53,440 nucleotides of DNA from CANNDT01 sp945876205. Lineage in GTDB: Bacteria > Acidobacteriota > Vicinamibacteria > Vicinamibacterales > UBA2999. The position numbers and the translations under genes are program-made. The notes beneath the pieces are model-generated. The model searched no databases. It saw nothing but the letters and a program-made list of their open reading frames with translations, and was not told the origin of the DNA. Positions 1 through 9,418 of this stretch are shown here, one piece after another (position 1 is the first letter of the stretch; each line of letters opens with the position of its first letter). The DNA lies in NCBI GenBank assembly GCA_947503365.1, contig CANNDT010000020.1, positions 1-53,440 on the forward strand. The letters are read 5' to 3'.

Positions 1-11
1 TAGGAGGATCC

Positions 12-2969
12 ATGATTTCGGGTTTTACACGTCGGTTAGTGCTCATGCTGATCGGCGCGATGCTCGCGCTACCGGCCGTAGGATATGCCCAGGACGCGGT
101 GCTGACAGGCACCGTCACCGACTCCACAGGCGCCGTGCTTCCGGGCGTGACCGTGGTTGCCGTGAACGCCGCGACCGGTAACCGGTTCGAAAGCGTGACT
201 GACGAACGGGGCATCTACCGTATGCCCGCGCGCGTCGGCGCGTATCAGATCACCGCAGAACTTCAAGGCTTCACCAGCGCCAGCCGGACGGGCATCCAGT
301 TGCTCGTCGGGCAGACCGCCAGCGTCAACCTGCAGCTGGCGCCGTCCACTGTCCAGGAGACGGTGACGGTGACCGCTGAAGCGCCGCTTCTCAACGTCAC
401 GACCTCCCAGCTCGGTGGCAACGTCGATCCGCAGCAGGTGCAGGAACTGCCAGTGGCCGGACGCAACTGGATGGCGCTCGCGCTGCTGGCGCCGGGCAGC
501 CGCACGTCCTCGAGCAACGCCACCTCACCGCTGCCGGATAGAAACGGCGGGGAAGTTCGCGAATTCCAGCTGAACCTCGACGGCCAGCAGATCTCGTCGG
601 AACTCGGCGCCGGCGGCCAGCCACGATTCAGTCAGGACTCGATCGCCGAGTTCCAGTTCATCTCCAACCGCTTCGACGCCACGCAGGGCCGTTCGAACGG
701 CGTACAGGTGAACGCGATCACGAAGTCAGGCACCAACCGGCTGTCCGGACTGTTTCGTGCGAATTTCCGTGACAGCAAGTTCAACGCTGAGGATCCCGTG
801 CTGCTGCGCAAGGTGCCGGTCAGCAACCAGCAGTACAGCACGACGGTCGGCGGCCCGGTCGTCAAGGACAAGCTGCACTACTTCGGCAATTTCGAGTACG
901 AGCGCAACCCGCTGACGAGCATCTGGAACACGCCGTACCCGGCATTCAACATCACGCTGTCGGGCCTGACGACCAGGAAGCTCGCGGGCATGCGGCTCGA
1001 CTACCAGGTGTCGCAGAACTCCCGCCTGATGGGCAAGATCTCGGGCCACAACACCTACGAGCCGTTTGGCGCGGGGTCGGCCACCGCGCATCCAGCGGCG
1101 ACCATTGACACCGCCGAGCACAATCGCGAGTACCTCGGATCGTTCACGTCGGTGTTGAGCAACCGGGCCGTCAACGAAGTCCGGGGCGGGTACAGCCATT
1201 TCGGCTTCGAGAACAAGACGCTGGTCAACTGGTCGAAGCACTGGCAGGCGTCCAACGGCATCACCAACGGATACCCGCGCATCACGTTCACTGGCTTTAC
1301 GATCAACGCGAACGCCAATGCCCCGCGCCATCGCGACCAGAAGGTCTGGCAGATTCGTGACGACTTCACGTTCTCGTACGACGCGAAGGGCCGCCACGAC
1401 CTGCGGATGGGCGCCGAGTTCGTGCGCCACTTCGAAGACAGCCTGAACTGCAACCAGTGCGGCGGCACCATCGACGCGCGCAACACACCTGCCGGGTTGG
1501 GTGCGATTCCAACACCCGCGCAGATGCAGGCGTGGTTCCCCGACCCGTTCAACGCGGACACGTGGAACTTCGCCGCGCTCTCACCGTGGGTGCGCACCTA
1601 CACGATCGGCATCGGCGAATTCCCGAACACCTACGGCCAGCCGAAGTACGCCGGCTGGGCGCAGGACGATTGGCGCATCACCGAAAAGCTGACGCTGAAC
1701 CTCGGGCTTCGTTACGACCTCAGCATCAACGCGTGGGCGAACGACCTCGGGTTGGAATACAAGGCGGGCCAGCCGCCCTTCTATCCCGCCGGCCGTCCGA
1801 ATGACACGAACAACCTGCAGCCGCGGCTTGGGTTCGCGTATCAGGTGAGCGACCGGACGGTGCTCCGCGGTGGAAGCGGCATCTACTTCTCGGACGCGTT
1901 GACCATCGACGCCTTCTGGCCGAAGTACAACACGCAGCTCGCACGCCTGCAGTACACCAACGACGGCCGGGCGAACTTCGCGGCCGACCCGCTGAACGGC
2001 GCCCCGTTGCCGACGCTCGCACAGGCGCGGACGCTGATGTGCACCGCGCCGGAGCAGGCGGCCAACTTCGGGCGGTGGCAGGCGAGCGGCTTTGCCGGCG
2101 CCGCGCCGTGCATCCTGAACGCGCTGCAGGAAATGCCTGGCCCAGAGCAGTACATGCGAATGGGACGGAGCTGGAACTCGTCCATCGGCCTTCAGCACCA
2201 GTTCGGCAGCACGATGTCGATCGAAGCCGACTACATCCAGACGAAGGGCACGAGCGAGAAGGACACGCTCGACAACGTCAACATCGCCTACGATCCGGTC
2301 ACCGGCGCGAACCTGCCGAACACGGCGGCCAACCGGTCGCGGCTGCCGTGGCCCGACATGGGCATCGTGTCGATGATTCCGCACAACACGCGCTCCGAGC
2401 TGCGATCGCTGCAGACGGCGTTCACCAAGCGCATGAGCAACCGGTGGCAGGCGTCGCTGACGTATACGATGTCGTTCCTCTATACGGCGGAGAACCAGCC
2501 GTTCAGCGGCCTGAACATCGTGCCCTTCAAGGTGCAGCCTGACCTGGGTAACGAGTGGGGCTACGGCGCGGACGACCAGCGGCACCGCGCGGTGTTCAAC
2601 GGCATCTGGGCCGTGGGCCACGGCTTCCAGTTGAGCGGCCTGCACTATTTCGGCGCAGGCATCCGTGCGGCGAGCAACTGGGGTGGCGACGTGCGCAACC
2701 TCGGCGGCGGCAACGGACGCCTGCGGCCCGACGGCACGATCGTCCCGCGCAATTCGTTCATTCAGCCGGCGCAGAACAAGACCGACATCCGCATCCAGCA
2801 GCGGATTCCGCTCGGCGGCCGCATGTCGCTCGACGGCATCGCCGAGGTCTTCAACGCGTTCAATCGCAAGAACCTGAGTCTCGGTCTCTCCGAGAGCAGC
2901 GCGACCTACAACAAGCCGACGTCGGGCCAGTACCGGACGGCGCAGGTGGGCTTCCGGCTGACGTTCTAA
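12..2969 (+). CDS. TonB-dependent receptor with carboxypeptidase-regulatory-like N-terminal domain
   Basis: Outer-membrane active-transport receptor of 985 residues, of the large type found in Acidobacteriota. The first 26 or so residues form a signal peptide ending near GYAQ. Residues about 30-110 form a carboxypeptidase-regulatory-like beta-sandwich (GTVTDSTGAVLPGV, then ERGIYRMP). A plug-like segment follows (VQELPVAGRNW, then LDGQQIS), and the rest is a beta-barrel ending in the expected aromatic residue (VGFRLTF). The start is fixed by TAGGAGGA at 1-8, four bases before the ATG. Such receptors usually import glycans, peptides or metal complexes; the ligand cannot be read here. It is followed by a strong terminator, so it may be transcribed alone or as the end of an operon entering from the left. 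Confidence 0.93.
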   Translation: MISGFTRRLVLMLIGAMLALPAVGYAQDAVLTGTVTDSTGAVLPGVTVVAVNAATGNRFESVTDERGIYRMPARVGAYQITAELQGFTSASRTGIQLLVGQTASVNLQLAPSTVQETVTVTAEAPLLNVTTSQLGGNVDPQQVQELPVAGRNWMALALLAPGSRTSSSNATSPLPDRNGGEVREFQLNLDGQQISSELGAGGQPRFSQDSIAEFQFISNRFDATQGRSNGVQVNAITKSGTNRLSGLFRANFRDSKFNAEDPVLLRKVPVSNQQYSTTVGGPVVKDKLHYFGNFEYERNPLTSIWNTPYPAFNITLSGLTTRKLAGMRLDYQVSQNSRLMGKISGHNTYEPFGAGSATAHPAATIDTAEHNREYLGSFTSVLSNRAVNEVRGGYSHFGFENKTLVNWSKHWQASNGITNGYPRITFTGFTINANANAPRHRDQKVWQIRDDFTFSYDAKGRHDLRMGAEFVRHFEDSLNCNQCGGTIDARNTPAGLGAIPTPAQMQAWFPDPFNADTWNFAALSPWVRTYTIGIGEFPNTYGQPKYAGWAQDDWRITEKLTLNLGLRYDLSINAWANDLGLEYKAGQPPFYPAGRPNDTNNLQPRLGFAYQVSDRTVLRGGSGIYFSDALTIDAFWPKYNTQLARLQYTNDGRANFAADPLNGAPLPTLAQARTLMCTAPEQAANFGRWQASGFAGAAPCILNALQEMPGPEQYMRMGRSWNSSIGLQHQFGSTMSIEADYIQTKGTSEKDTLDNVNIAYDPVTGANLPNTAANRSRLPWPDMGIVSMIPHNTRSELRSLQTAFTKRMSNRWQASLTYTMSFLYTAENQPFSGLNIVPFKVQPDLGNEWGYGADDQRHRAVFNGIWAVGHGFQLSGLHYFGAGIRAASNWGGDVRNLGGGNGRLRPDGTIVPRNSFIQPAQNKTDIRIQQRIPLGGRMSLDGIAEVFNAFNRKNLSLGLSESSATYNKPTSGQYRTAQVGFRLTF

Positions 2970-3082
2970 GTCGGCAGCAGGCTGTAAGCGGTAGGTAGTA
3001 AGTAAAGGGGGGCCGGCTCGCGCCGGCCCCCCTTTTTTTGTCTAACGCTGCCGACTGCCGGCTGCCCACCGCCTACTGTCTG
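2970..3082. repeat. Degenerate heptamer repeat arms flanking a terminator hairpin
   Basis: Directly after the receptor stop codon, five degenerate 7-bp units run from 2970 to 3004 (GTCGGCA, GCAGGCT, GTAAGCG, GTAGGTA, GTAAGTA). Beyond the terminator hairpin, five units of roughly complementary sense run from 3048 to 3082 (CTGCCGA, CTGCCGG, CTGCCCA, CCGCCTA, CTGTCTG). The two arms could pair imperfectly around the central GC-rich hairpin. The same style of element occurs at 34470-34544, and an 8-bp version at 6412 and 9419. Confidence 0.6.
3007..3039 (+). terminator. Rho-independent terminator after the TonB receptor
   Basis: A perfect 11-bp stem GGGGGGCCGGC (3007-3017) and GCCGGCCCCCC (3022-3032) with a 4-nt loop TCGC is followed by seven T residues (3033-3039). 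It lies 38 nt after the receptor stop codon on the same strand. Confidence 0.93.
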
Positions 3083-3100
3083 TTGCGTCATAATCACGCG

Positions 3101-5215
3101 ATGCGTAGATACCTGCTTCTTCTCCTGATTCTTCTAGGTGCCTCCGCCGGTTCCGCGCAGCAGCAGGGAACGATTACCTTCAGATCGGAAACCAACTTCG
3201 TCGAAGTCCACGCCATCGTCACCGATCGCACCGGCGCGTTTGTTCGCGGGCTGACGGCCGATGACTTCGAGGTCTACGAAGGCGGCCGGCTGCAGAAGCC
3301 GTCCGTTTTTTCCTACATCGATCTTCCCGTCGAACGGCCGTTCACGCCGGCTAACGCGAGCGGACCGATCGAGCCCGATGTGCGCGAGACGACGCGCACG
3401 TTCGATGGCCGCATCTACATCCTGCTGATGGACGACCTGCACACGACGGTCACGCGCACGGCGCTGGTGCGCGACACCGCCAGCAAGTTCATCGAGCGCT
3501 ACTTCGGCACCAACGATCTCGCCGCGGTCGTGTACACGAGCGCGCGGCAGGAAGCCGGACAGGAGCTCACCAGCAACCGCAAGCTCCTCATCGACGCGGT
3601 CAACCGTTTTCAGGGGATGAAGCTGCCGTCGACCGGTCAGGAGAAGCTGGCCGTCCACCTGCAGCAGTCCTTGAACGATCAACTCGGTCAGTCCGCGGAG
3701 GATGGCACCTCGCAGCCGATTCGCACGAACGAGGGCCTGCAGAAAGCGCAGCAGACCCGCGATCCGCTGGATGCCGAGCGCGCGTTCAACGCGCGCCGTT
3801 CGATGCAGGCGCTCGAGAACGTTGCCAACTGGATGGCCGACGTGCAGGGCCGCCGCAAGGCGCTCCTCTTTTTCAGTGAAGGCCTCGACTACGACATCTA
3901 CCAGCCGTTCGACATCGCGCCCGAAGGCAACACCATCATCCAGGAGGCGCAGGAGGCGACCGCCGCCGCACAGCGCGCCAACGTCAACATCTACGGCGTC
4001 GACCCGCGCGGCCTCAGCCAGTTCGGCGAGATGATCGACATCAACGACAAGTCCGATTATCCACAGCTCGATTTCGGCACGTTCAGGGGCGCGCTGAACG
4101 AGTTGAAGCTGGCGCAGGAAAGCCTGATATCGCTGGCGACCGAGACCGGCGGCCTCGCGATCGTGAATTCGGGTGATGTCGTCGGCGGCCTCGGGCGTAT
4201 CGTGCTCGACAACAGCCGCTACTACGTGCTCGGCTACTACAGCGACACCAAGAACTGGAAGTCGAAGTTCCTGAAGATCGAGGTCAAGGCGAAGCGGCCC
4301 GGACTCGCGGTGCGCGCGCGCAAAGGGTTTCTTCCTCCCGACCCGAAGAAGCTGGCGAAGGCACGCGAGGCCGAAGTGAAGGCGGGCACATCTCCCGCAC
4401 TCAAGGCGGCGCTGAGCAAGCCGGTGCCGGTCGGCGATCTCCCCGCGCGCGTCTTCGCGGCGCCGTTCAGGGGGACCGGATCGACCGCGTCGGTGCTGCT
4501 GGCGCTCGAGATCGATGGGCCATCGCTCAAGTTCGAGCAGAAGGACGGCCGCTACAACGAGTCGCTCGAAGTGTCCATCGTCGCGGTTGACGAGAAGGCG
4601 AAGGTGCAGGGCGGCGACCGGCAGACGTTCAACCTCAAGCTGATGCCGCAGACCTACGAGCGGCTGCGCACCACCGGCGTCCGCATGCTGTCGCGGTTGC
4701 CGCTGCCGCCGGGGCGCTATCAGATCCGTGTCGGCGCGAGCGAGTCAACGGGCGGCACCATTGCGACCGTGCCGATCGACGTCGAGGTGCCGGACTTTTC
4801 GAAGGTGCCGTTCGCCCTCAGCGGCGTGGCGCTCACCTCGTCCACCGCCGATCGGTTGGTGACCGCTAACCAGGATCCCGAGCTGCAGACGATGTTCTCG
4901 ACGCCGCCGGTGGTGACGCGCTCGTTCGGCCGAATGGAGACGCTGACGTCGTACGTCGAGGTCTACGACAGCTCCAAGGATGCGCACGCGATTGCCGTCA
5001 CCACGTCCGTGCAGGACGCGGCCACTGGCCGGAGCGTCTTCCAGACCGAAGACCGCCGCGTCGTCCAGGCGTCCAGCAAGCCAGAGGGGCAGGGGATTCG
5101 CACTGACATCCCGCTCCGCGATCTCAATCCCGGCACCTACGTGCTGCACGTCCAGGCCACATCAACCGCAGGCGCCCGCACCGCCACGCGAGACATTCTT
5201 TTCGACGTGAAGTAG
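3101..5215 (+). CDS. Exported VWFA-related acidobacterial domain protein
   Basis: A 704-residue exported protein from an ATG at 3101. A longer frame from a TTG at 3038 is open but would put about 20 residues, encoded by the heptamer repeat, before the signal peptide, so the internal ATG is preferred. The signal peptide is MRRYLLLLLILLGASAGSAQ. The first half matches the acidobacterial VWFA-related family: an N-terminal beta domain (FVEVHAIVTDRTGAFVRGL, DDFEVYEGG), then a Rossmann-like VWA fold. The metal site usually written DxSxS reads DDLHT here, so ordinary MIDAS metal binding is doubtful. The C-terminal third is beta-rich. The role is unknown; these proteins are thought to mediate cell-surface or periplasmic protein contacts. 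The next gene starts 12 nt downstream. Confidence 0.88.
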   Translation: MRRYLLLLLILLGASAGSAQQQGTITFRSETNFVEVHAIVTDRTGAFVRGLTADDFEVYEGGRLQKPSVFSYIDLPVERPFTPANASGPIEPDVRETTRTFDGRIYILLMDDLHTTVTRTALVRDTASKFIERYFGTNDLAAVVYTSARQEAGQELTSNRKLLIDAVNRFQGMKLPSTGQEKLAVHLQQSLNDQLGQSAEDGTSQPIRTNEGLQKAQQTRDPLDAERAFNARRSMQALENVANWMADVQGRRKALLFFSEGLDYDIYQPFDIAPEGNTIIQEAQEATAAAQRANVNIYGVDPRGLSQFGEMIDINDKSDYPQLDFGTFRGALNELKLAQESLISLATETGGLAIVNSGDVVGGLGRIVLDNSRYYVLGYYSDTKNWKSKFLKIEVKAKRPGLAVRARKGFLPPDPKKLAKAREAEVKAGTSPALKAALSKPVPVGDLPARVFAAPFRGTGSTASVLLALEIDGPSLKFEQKDGRYNESLEVSIVAVDEKAKVQGGDRQTFNLKLMPQTYERLRTTGVRMLSRLPLPPGRYQIRVGASESTGGTIATVPIDVEVPDFSKVPFALSGVALTSSTADRLVTANQDPELQTMFSTPPVVTRSFGRMETLTSYVEVYDSSKDAHAIAVTTSVQDAATGRSVFQTEDRRVVQASSKPEGQGIRTDIPLRDLNPGTYVLHVQATSTAGARTATRDILFDVK

Positions 5216-5227
5216 CGTGGGCCCTTC

Positions 5228-6016
5228 TTGATCGATCCGCTTCAGGCAAGAACGATCGCCGACTTTGGCGAGGAGTGGACGTCATATCCCGGCACCGAGG
5301 GATTCTTCGGCTCCGTCGAACTGTTCAACGATTTTCTGTCCCCGCTGATTTCAAGCACGGATGTGGCGGGCAAACGCGTGGCGGACATCGGTGCAGGCGG
5401 AGGCCGATTCGTAAATGTGATGGCCTCTGCCGGCTCGACACATGTGATCGCCATAGAGCCATCAGAGGCGTTTCACGTCCTGTGCGAAAACACGGCGCCC
5501 TACCAGGACCGCATCACCTACATGAACGTGACAGGGGACCAACTGCCAGCGACAGGGGACCTCGACTACGCATTCTCCATTGGGGTGTTGCACCACATTC
5601 CGGAACCGGGGCCGGTTGTGGCCGCGGCGTTTCACGCATTACGCCCCGGGGGCACCTTCGCGGTCTGGCTCTACGGCCGCGAAGGCAACACCTCATATCT
5701 TCTGTTCGTCAGGACCAGGTGGCTGCCTCATCGAGGTCTTCACCTGTTTGTTCGCATGCTCTATCCGCTGTTCTGGCTTTACATGACCGCGTGTGCCTGG
5801 CTTCCGCTTCCGCTCGCCGAGTACATCGGGCGGGTCATGCGTCCCCTGGCGCCTGACAAGAGGCGACTGGTGATCTATGACCAGCTCAACCCGGCGTACG
5901 CGAAGTACTACCTGCGTAAGGAGGCTTATGCGCTGCTCGCGGATCAGGGCTTCATCGACATCCGCTTGCATCATCGGCACGGTATCAGCTGGACCGTCGT
6001 AGGGACGAGACCATGA
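5228..6016 (+). CDS. Class I SAM-dependent methyltransferase
   Basis: A 262-residue cytosolic methyltransferase with a TTG start placed 12 nt after the VWA gene, suggesting co-transcription. The SAM-binding loop is VADIGAGGGR at residues 51-60, followed by an acidic ribose-binding position (AIEPSEAF) and a motif IV-like stretch DLDYAFSIGVLHHIPEP. This is the pattern of UbiE/Coq5-like small-molecule methyltransferases. A hydrophobic stretch near residues 170-205 (VRMLYPLFWLYM) is unusual for a soluble enzyme and may sit on the membrane. The substrate is not recognisable. No Shine-Dalgarno is evident, so the exact start is uncertain. Confidence 0.85.
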   Translation: MIDPLQARTIADFGEEWTSYPGTEGFFGSVELFNDFLSPLISSTDVAGKRVADIGAGGGRFVNVMASAGSTHVIAIEPSEAFHVLCENTAPYQDRITYMNVTGDQLPATGDLDYAFSIGVLHHIPEPGPVVAAAFHALRPGGTFAVWLYGREGNTSYLLFVRTRWLPHRGLHLFVRMLYPLFWLYMTACAWLPLPLAEYIGRVMRPLAPDKRRLVIYDQLNPAYAKYYLRKEAYALLADQGFIDIRLHHRHGISWTVVGTRP

Positions 6017-6061
6017 CGACCGGACCGCGGCCTTCGATATTGGTGATTCTCTCGACTGGCG

Positions 6062-6070
6062 TGCAATAAT
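6062..6070 (+). promoter_or_regulatory. Candidate extended -10 promoter before the DUF1330 gene
   Basis: TGCAATAAT at 6062-6070 has the TGn extension in front of an AATAAT -10 hexamer. A weak -35 (TTGGTG, 6040-6045) lies 19 nt upstream of the hexamer. It sits 24 nt before the start codon of the DUF1330 gene, with a Shine-Dalgarno in between. Confidence 0.4.
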
Positions 6071-6094
6071 CGCCGGACCCGCCCGGAGGAATCG

Positions 6095-6409
6095 ATGCCC
6101 GCATATTGGATGGCCCACGCGAAGATCAACAACCCCGTCGAATACAAGCGCTACACAGACCTCGTCCCGGCCATCATCAAGCAGTACGGCGGCAAGGTGC
6201 TCGCGCGCGGCGGCCACTACAAGATCAACGAAGGCGGCGAGGACTTCCGCCAGTTCCACCGCCACGTCGTCATCGAGTTCCCGACGATGGAGCAGGCGGT
6301 CGCATGTTTTGAATCGAAGGAATACCAGGACGCCGCGGCCTTCCGTCGGGCCGGTGGCGCCGGCGTCGTGCACAACGTGATCGTCGACGGCGGCGACGCG
6401 ACCAAGTAA
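6095..6409 (+). CDS. DUF1330 domain protein (dimeric alpha+beta barrel)
   Basis: A 104-residue protein matching the DUF1330 family over its whole length: MPAYWMAHAKINNPVEY at the N-terminus, then KQYGGKVLARGGH, and the conserved IEFPTMEQAVACFESKEYQ. These proteins form dimeric ferredoxin-like barrels; their role is not established. The start is set by CGGAGGA at 6085-6091. It stands alone between a methyltransferase and a sensor kinase, with its own promoter candidate, so it is probably monocistronic. An octamer repeat begins 2 nt after the stop codon. Confidence 0.9.
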   Translation: MPAYWMAHAKINNPVEYKRYTDLVPAIIKQYGGKVLARGGHYKINEGGEDFRQFHRHVVIEFPTMEQAVACFESKEYQDAAAFRRAGGAGVVHNVIVDGGDATK

Positions 6410-6411
6410 CC

Positions 6412-6452
6412 CTGGGTAGCTCGGTCGCCAGGTTGGTGGGACGCTAGGGTAG
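6412..6452. repeat. Degenerate octamer tandem repeat
   Basis: Five imperfect 8-bp units starting 2 nt after the DUF1330 stop codon: CTGGGTAG, CTCGGTCG, CCAGGTTG, GTGGGACG, CTAGGGTAG. The first unit is the complement of the CTACCCAG units at 9433-9464. The remaining 216 nt up to the kinase gene hold nothing recognisable. Confidence 0.55.
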
Positions 6453-6668
6453 ACACATCGCGCCGCGCCGGGAAGATTCCCGCACCGCTGGTGAATTTCC
6501 GCAGGCGCGCGGCCCATCCCGCTCAATTGCATCGTCTGCCATTGGATTGTTCGACCGGCATCGTTGGTACGGATTTGGCGTGCCTACAGGGCGGCACATG
6601 TGCCCCTTGCCGCAGTGCGCGCCACTGCGCTTCCGGGATAGAGGTCGGCACTCGCCTTCAGCATCACC

Positions 6669-8207
6669 ATGAGGCAGGATCTCGCCTGTCAGCGTCCGGC
6701 CGCGGGAGTCACACCGCGAAACGGCGACCAAAACGGCGCGTCGGATGCGCCGCGCCTGCCCATGTCCCTGCCCCTCCTCCTTGTGGTGGGGTCGCTATTC
6801 TTTCTGGCCCTGCTTCCGATGTTCATCCAGAGCAGGATTGCCGCCTCCCTCGACGAATTGTCGGACGTGATGGACCCCGCGAGTACCGCGGTGAGCGACA
6901 TGCAGGTTGCCCTCGCGCAAGAGGCTGCTGGCACCCGCGGGTTTCTGCTCACCGGGGATGAGTTCTACGCGACAAGTCATCACGATGCGCAGTCGGCACG
7001 GAGACGCGCGTACGCATGGCTGGTTGACAGCGCTGCTGGCATGATGCCGGAGTTTCAAGTCGCACTCGCCGAGATGGGGCAAGACCTGCGGGTCGCCGAC
7101 GAGCTGGTGGATGCGCTGTACAGCGGCAAGCTGACGCGAGAGCAGTACCTGTCCCTCCTGCCCGTCCAGCAGGGGCGTTTTCAGGCCGTCACCGCCATGA
7201 CGGCGCAGCTCCAGCGGGAGATCCGCCAAGAGGCCGCGACGCTGAGAGAGCGAATCCGTTCAGTCCACCGTATCGACGCCCTGCTCTCGCTGGCGGGCGT
7301 GCTGCTTGCGTTCGGTGCCGTCACGTCGGTCTTGCGACTGAGCTCGAAGTACCGCGCTCTCGCGGACCGTGAACGGAAGGCGCGCGCGGCGGCGGAGTTG
7401 GCCTTTGCCGAGGCCGAGCGTCACGAACGGGAGATCGCCCGCATCAGCGCGAGCCGCCAGGCACTGATGCGCGGGTTCGGCCACGACGTGAAGAACCCGC
7501 TGGGCGCGGCGGACGGCTACCTCCTCATGCTCGAGCAGGGCATCATGGGCCCGCTCACGTCCACGCAGAGCAATGCGGTCGAACGCTCGCGGCGTTCGGT
7601 CCAGGTTGCCATCCGGCTCATTCAGGATTTGCTCGACCTGGCGCGTGCCGAGACCGGGGACATCGAGATCCACCGGGTGACGACGGATCTCTGTGAGGTC
7701 GCCCTCCGTACCCTCGAAGACTACCGCGCGCAGGCGGACAGCAAGGGGCTCGCGGTTGTCGCCGACCTGCCTGCTGCGTTCCCAACGCTGCAGTCCGACC
7801 CCGCCAGGGTCGGACAGATCCTCGGCAACCTGCTGGGCAACGCGATCAAGTACACGGAGACGGGAAGCGTCGCCGTACGAGTTGGCCTGCGCGCGGATGA
7901 TGCCGGGCGCGAGTGGTGTGTCATCGACGTGTCCGACACCGGTCCCGGCATTGCCGGCGCCAACCAGCGGCTGATTTTCGACGAGTTCAAGCGCCTGGAC
8001 GTCTCGTCCGGCACCCCCGGCGCCGGCATCGGACTCGCCATCAGCGAGCGTCTGGCGGGGTTGCTGGGCGGCCACATCACGGTCGACAGCGATCTCGGGC
8101 GCGGGTCGAGGTTCACCCTGTGGCTGCCGTTCGACGTCGCCCAGTCCACGAACGACCCCGCGACGATCGAGCGTGCATCGATCAGCGGGGCTCAAAGCGC
8201 GGCGTGA
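6669..8207 (+). CDS. Membrane sensor histidine kinase with CHASE3-like periplasmic domain
   Basis: A 512-residue kinase. Membrane segments at about 33-50 and 204-221 enclose a helical periplasmic sensor domain of CHASE3 type (GTRGFLLTGDEF). After the second segment comes a coiled-coil linker, then the H box GHDVKNPLG with the phospho-acceptor His at about 272. The N box is GNLLGNAIKYTE, and the ATP lid glycines are SDTGPGIAG, GAGIGLAIS and GRGSRFTLWLP. All catalytic motifs are present, so it should be active. There is no response regulator beside it, making it an orphan kinase. The start is uncertain: neither the ATG at 6669 nor the one at 6762, just before the first membrane helix, has a good Shine-Dalgarno. 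Confidence 0.92.
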   Translation: MRQDLACQRPAAGVTPRNGDQNGASDAPRLPMSLPLLLVVGSLFFLALLPMFIQSRIAASLDELSDVMDPASTAVSDMQVALAQEAAGTRGFLLTGDEFYATSHHDAQSARRRAYAWLVDSAAGMMPEFQVALAEMGQDLRVADELVDALYSGKLTREQYLSLLPVQQGRFQAVTAMTAQLQREIRQEAATLRERIRSVHRIDALLSLAGVLLAFGAVTSVLRLSSKYRALADRERKARAAAELAFAEAERHEREIARISASRQALMRGFGHDVKNPLGAADGYLLMLEQGIMGPLTSTQSNAVERSRRSVQVAIRLIQDLLDLARAETGDIEIHRVTTDLCEVALRTLEDYRAQADSKGLAVVADLPAAFPTLQSDPARVGQILGNLLGNAIKYTETGSVAVRVGLRADDAGREWCVIDVSDTGPGIAGANQRLIFDEFKRLDVSSGTPGAGIGLAISERLAGLLGGHITVDSDLGRGSRFTLWLPFDVAQSTNDPATIERASISGAQSAA

Positions 8208-8241
8208 AGTGTCGTACGTTGGCGTTGCCTGAGTTCGATGG

Positions 8242-9198
8242 TCATCGCACCGCGACGGGTGCCACCGAGGAGCCGGTAGCGCCTCTAAGCTTCAGCGGCT
8301 CGACAATGAAGGCAAACTCGTGGATGCCTTTGGCCAGGAGCTCGTCGAGCTTGAGACTCTCGATCAAATAGATCCCACCCGCGACGAGCAGGATCTGGTG
8401 GACGGGCGAGCTGAGCTTCGGATCGGGATTTGGATTGACCTCGACGCAGCAGGTGTCCGACCCGACGATCATCGGATTCTGCCGCGCGAGCCATTCGGCG
8501 GCTCCGATACCCAGGCCAGGCTGCGTTTGGTAGTAGCGGGTGTCGTCCTTACCCCAGAGCCGTCCGAATCCCGTATTGATGATGATTGCGTCGCCGGTCT
8601 CGAGCGTCAGGTTCTGCCGCTTGAGCGCGTTCTGCAGATCCTGCGCCGTAATCTCGTACCGATCGTCGAGCATCTCGACGCCGCGTAGCGCCGCCACGTC
8701 GAGCAGGACGCCGCGGGTGAACAGCGCGCCGGCCTTCTCGATCCCCAGCTTTGAAAAGCCGGTTCTCGTGGCGATCTCGTCCATCTTGACGCAGTTATAA
8801 AGGCTGTTGCCGATCGATTGATGGGCGAAGCCGTCGATCTGCGTGCCGACCTGACCGAGCTCCGTCGTCACCATCTCCTCGTTCGAGCCCCGGTTGTTGG
8901 AACCTGGAGGCCAGTTCGTCCTCTTCACCTGCTGGCTGAAGACGCGATCTCCGTAGAAGGGCATCCCGGCGAACAGCGGGTACGCCAGCTCGATCACTTC
9001 GCCTTTGGTGATCAGCCGCGCGGCGCGCAGGACGATCTCGGGCGTCATCAGGTTGGCGGTTCCGCGTTCGTCGCCCGGCCCCCACTTCGACGGGCAACGT
9101 TCAGCATCCGTCGGCGGCCGCCAGCCCTGCGCGCTTGCCGACGCGCTTCCAAGGCACAGAACCGACAGCGTGGCTGTGGCGACAATCATGCGTGACAT
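8242..9198 (-). CDS. Exported cyclase-family (kynurenine formamidase-like) hydrolase
   Basis: A 318-residue protein with a signal peptide (SVLCLGSASASAQ) followed by a cyclase/kynurenine-formamidase fold. The family metal motif, usually HxGTHxDxPxH, reads VGTQIDGFAHQ at around residue 130. Two positions differ from the formamidase consensus, as often seen in exported members of this family. Later conserved segments include LLDVAALRG, IIINTGFGRLW and IVGSDTCCVEVNP. The reaction is probably hydrolysis of an amide or lactone with Mn or Zn; the substrate is unknown. It is convergent with the sensor kinase (34 nt gap) and transcribed alone. Confidence 0.88.
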   Translation of the reverse strand: MSRMIVATATLSVLCLGSASASAQGWRPPTDAERCPSKWGPGDERGTANLMTPEIVLRAARLITKGEVIELAYPLFAGMPFYGDRVFSQQVKRTNWPPGSNNRGSNEEMVTTELGQVGTQIDGFAHQSIGNSLYNCVKMDEIATRTGFSKLGIEKAGALFTRGVLLDVAALRGVEMLDDRYEITAQDLQNALKRQNLTLETGDAIIINTGFGRLWGKDDTRYYQTQPGLGIGAAEWLARQNPMIVGSDTCCVEVNPNPDPKLSSPVHQILLVAGGIYLIESLKLDELLAKGIHEFAFIVEPLKLRGATGSSVAPVAVR

Positions 9199-9372
9199 GC
9201 TCGTTACGATACCCGATCTTTTCAGCGGTGGGACGACGTCGTCACAGAGGCGCGGCGGCAGGATCAGCGGCGACGGCCTTCATCGTCGGCAGCGCCAAAT
9301 CGAGCAGACCACGCGCGTCGAACAGAAACGACCGCGCGAGTTCAGATCGTGAATACATAGTTGCGCGTACAC

Positions 9373-9404
9373 AAAAACGGGGCGGACCGTAAAGGTCCGC
9401 CCCG
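9373..9404 (-). terminator. Rho-independent terminator of the DRE-TIM gene
   Basis: A perfect 11-bp stem (CGGGGCGGACC at 9378-9388 and GGTCCGCCCCG at 9394-9404) with loop GTAAA is followed, reading leftward, by five T residues (A at 9373-9377 on the plus strand). It lies 57 nt after the stop codon of the minus-strand gene. Confidence 0.9.
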
Positions 9405-9418
9405 CACTGTCCTTCGAC

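Noticed and set aside
2970..3082. Possible CRISPR array
   Set aside because: Units are 7 bp, degenerate and without spacers; the same holds for 6412, 9419 and 34470.
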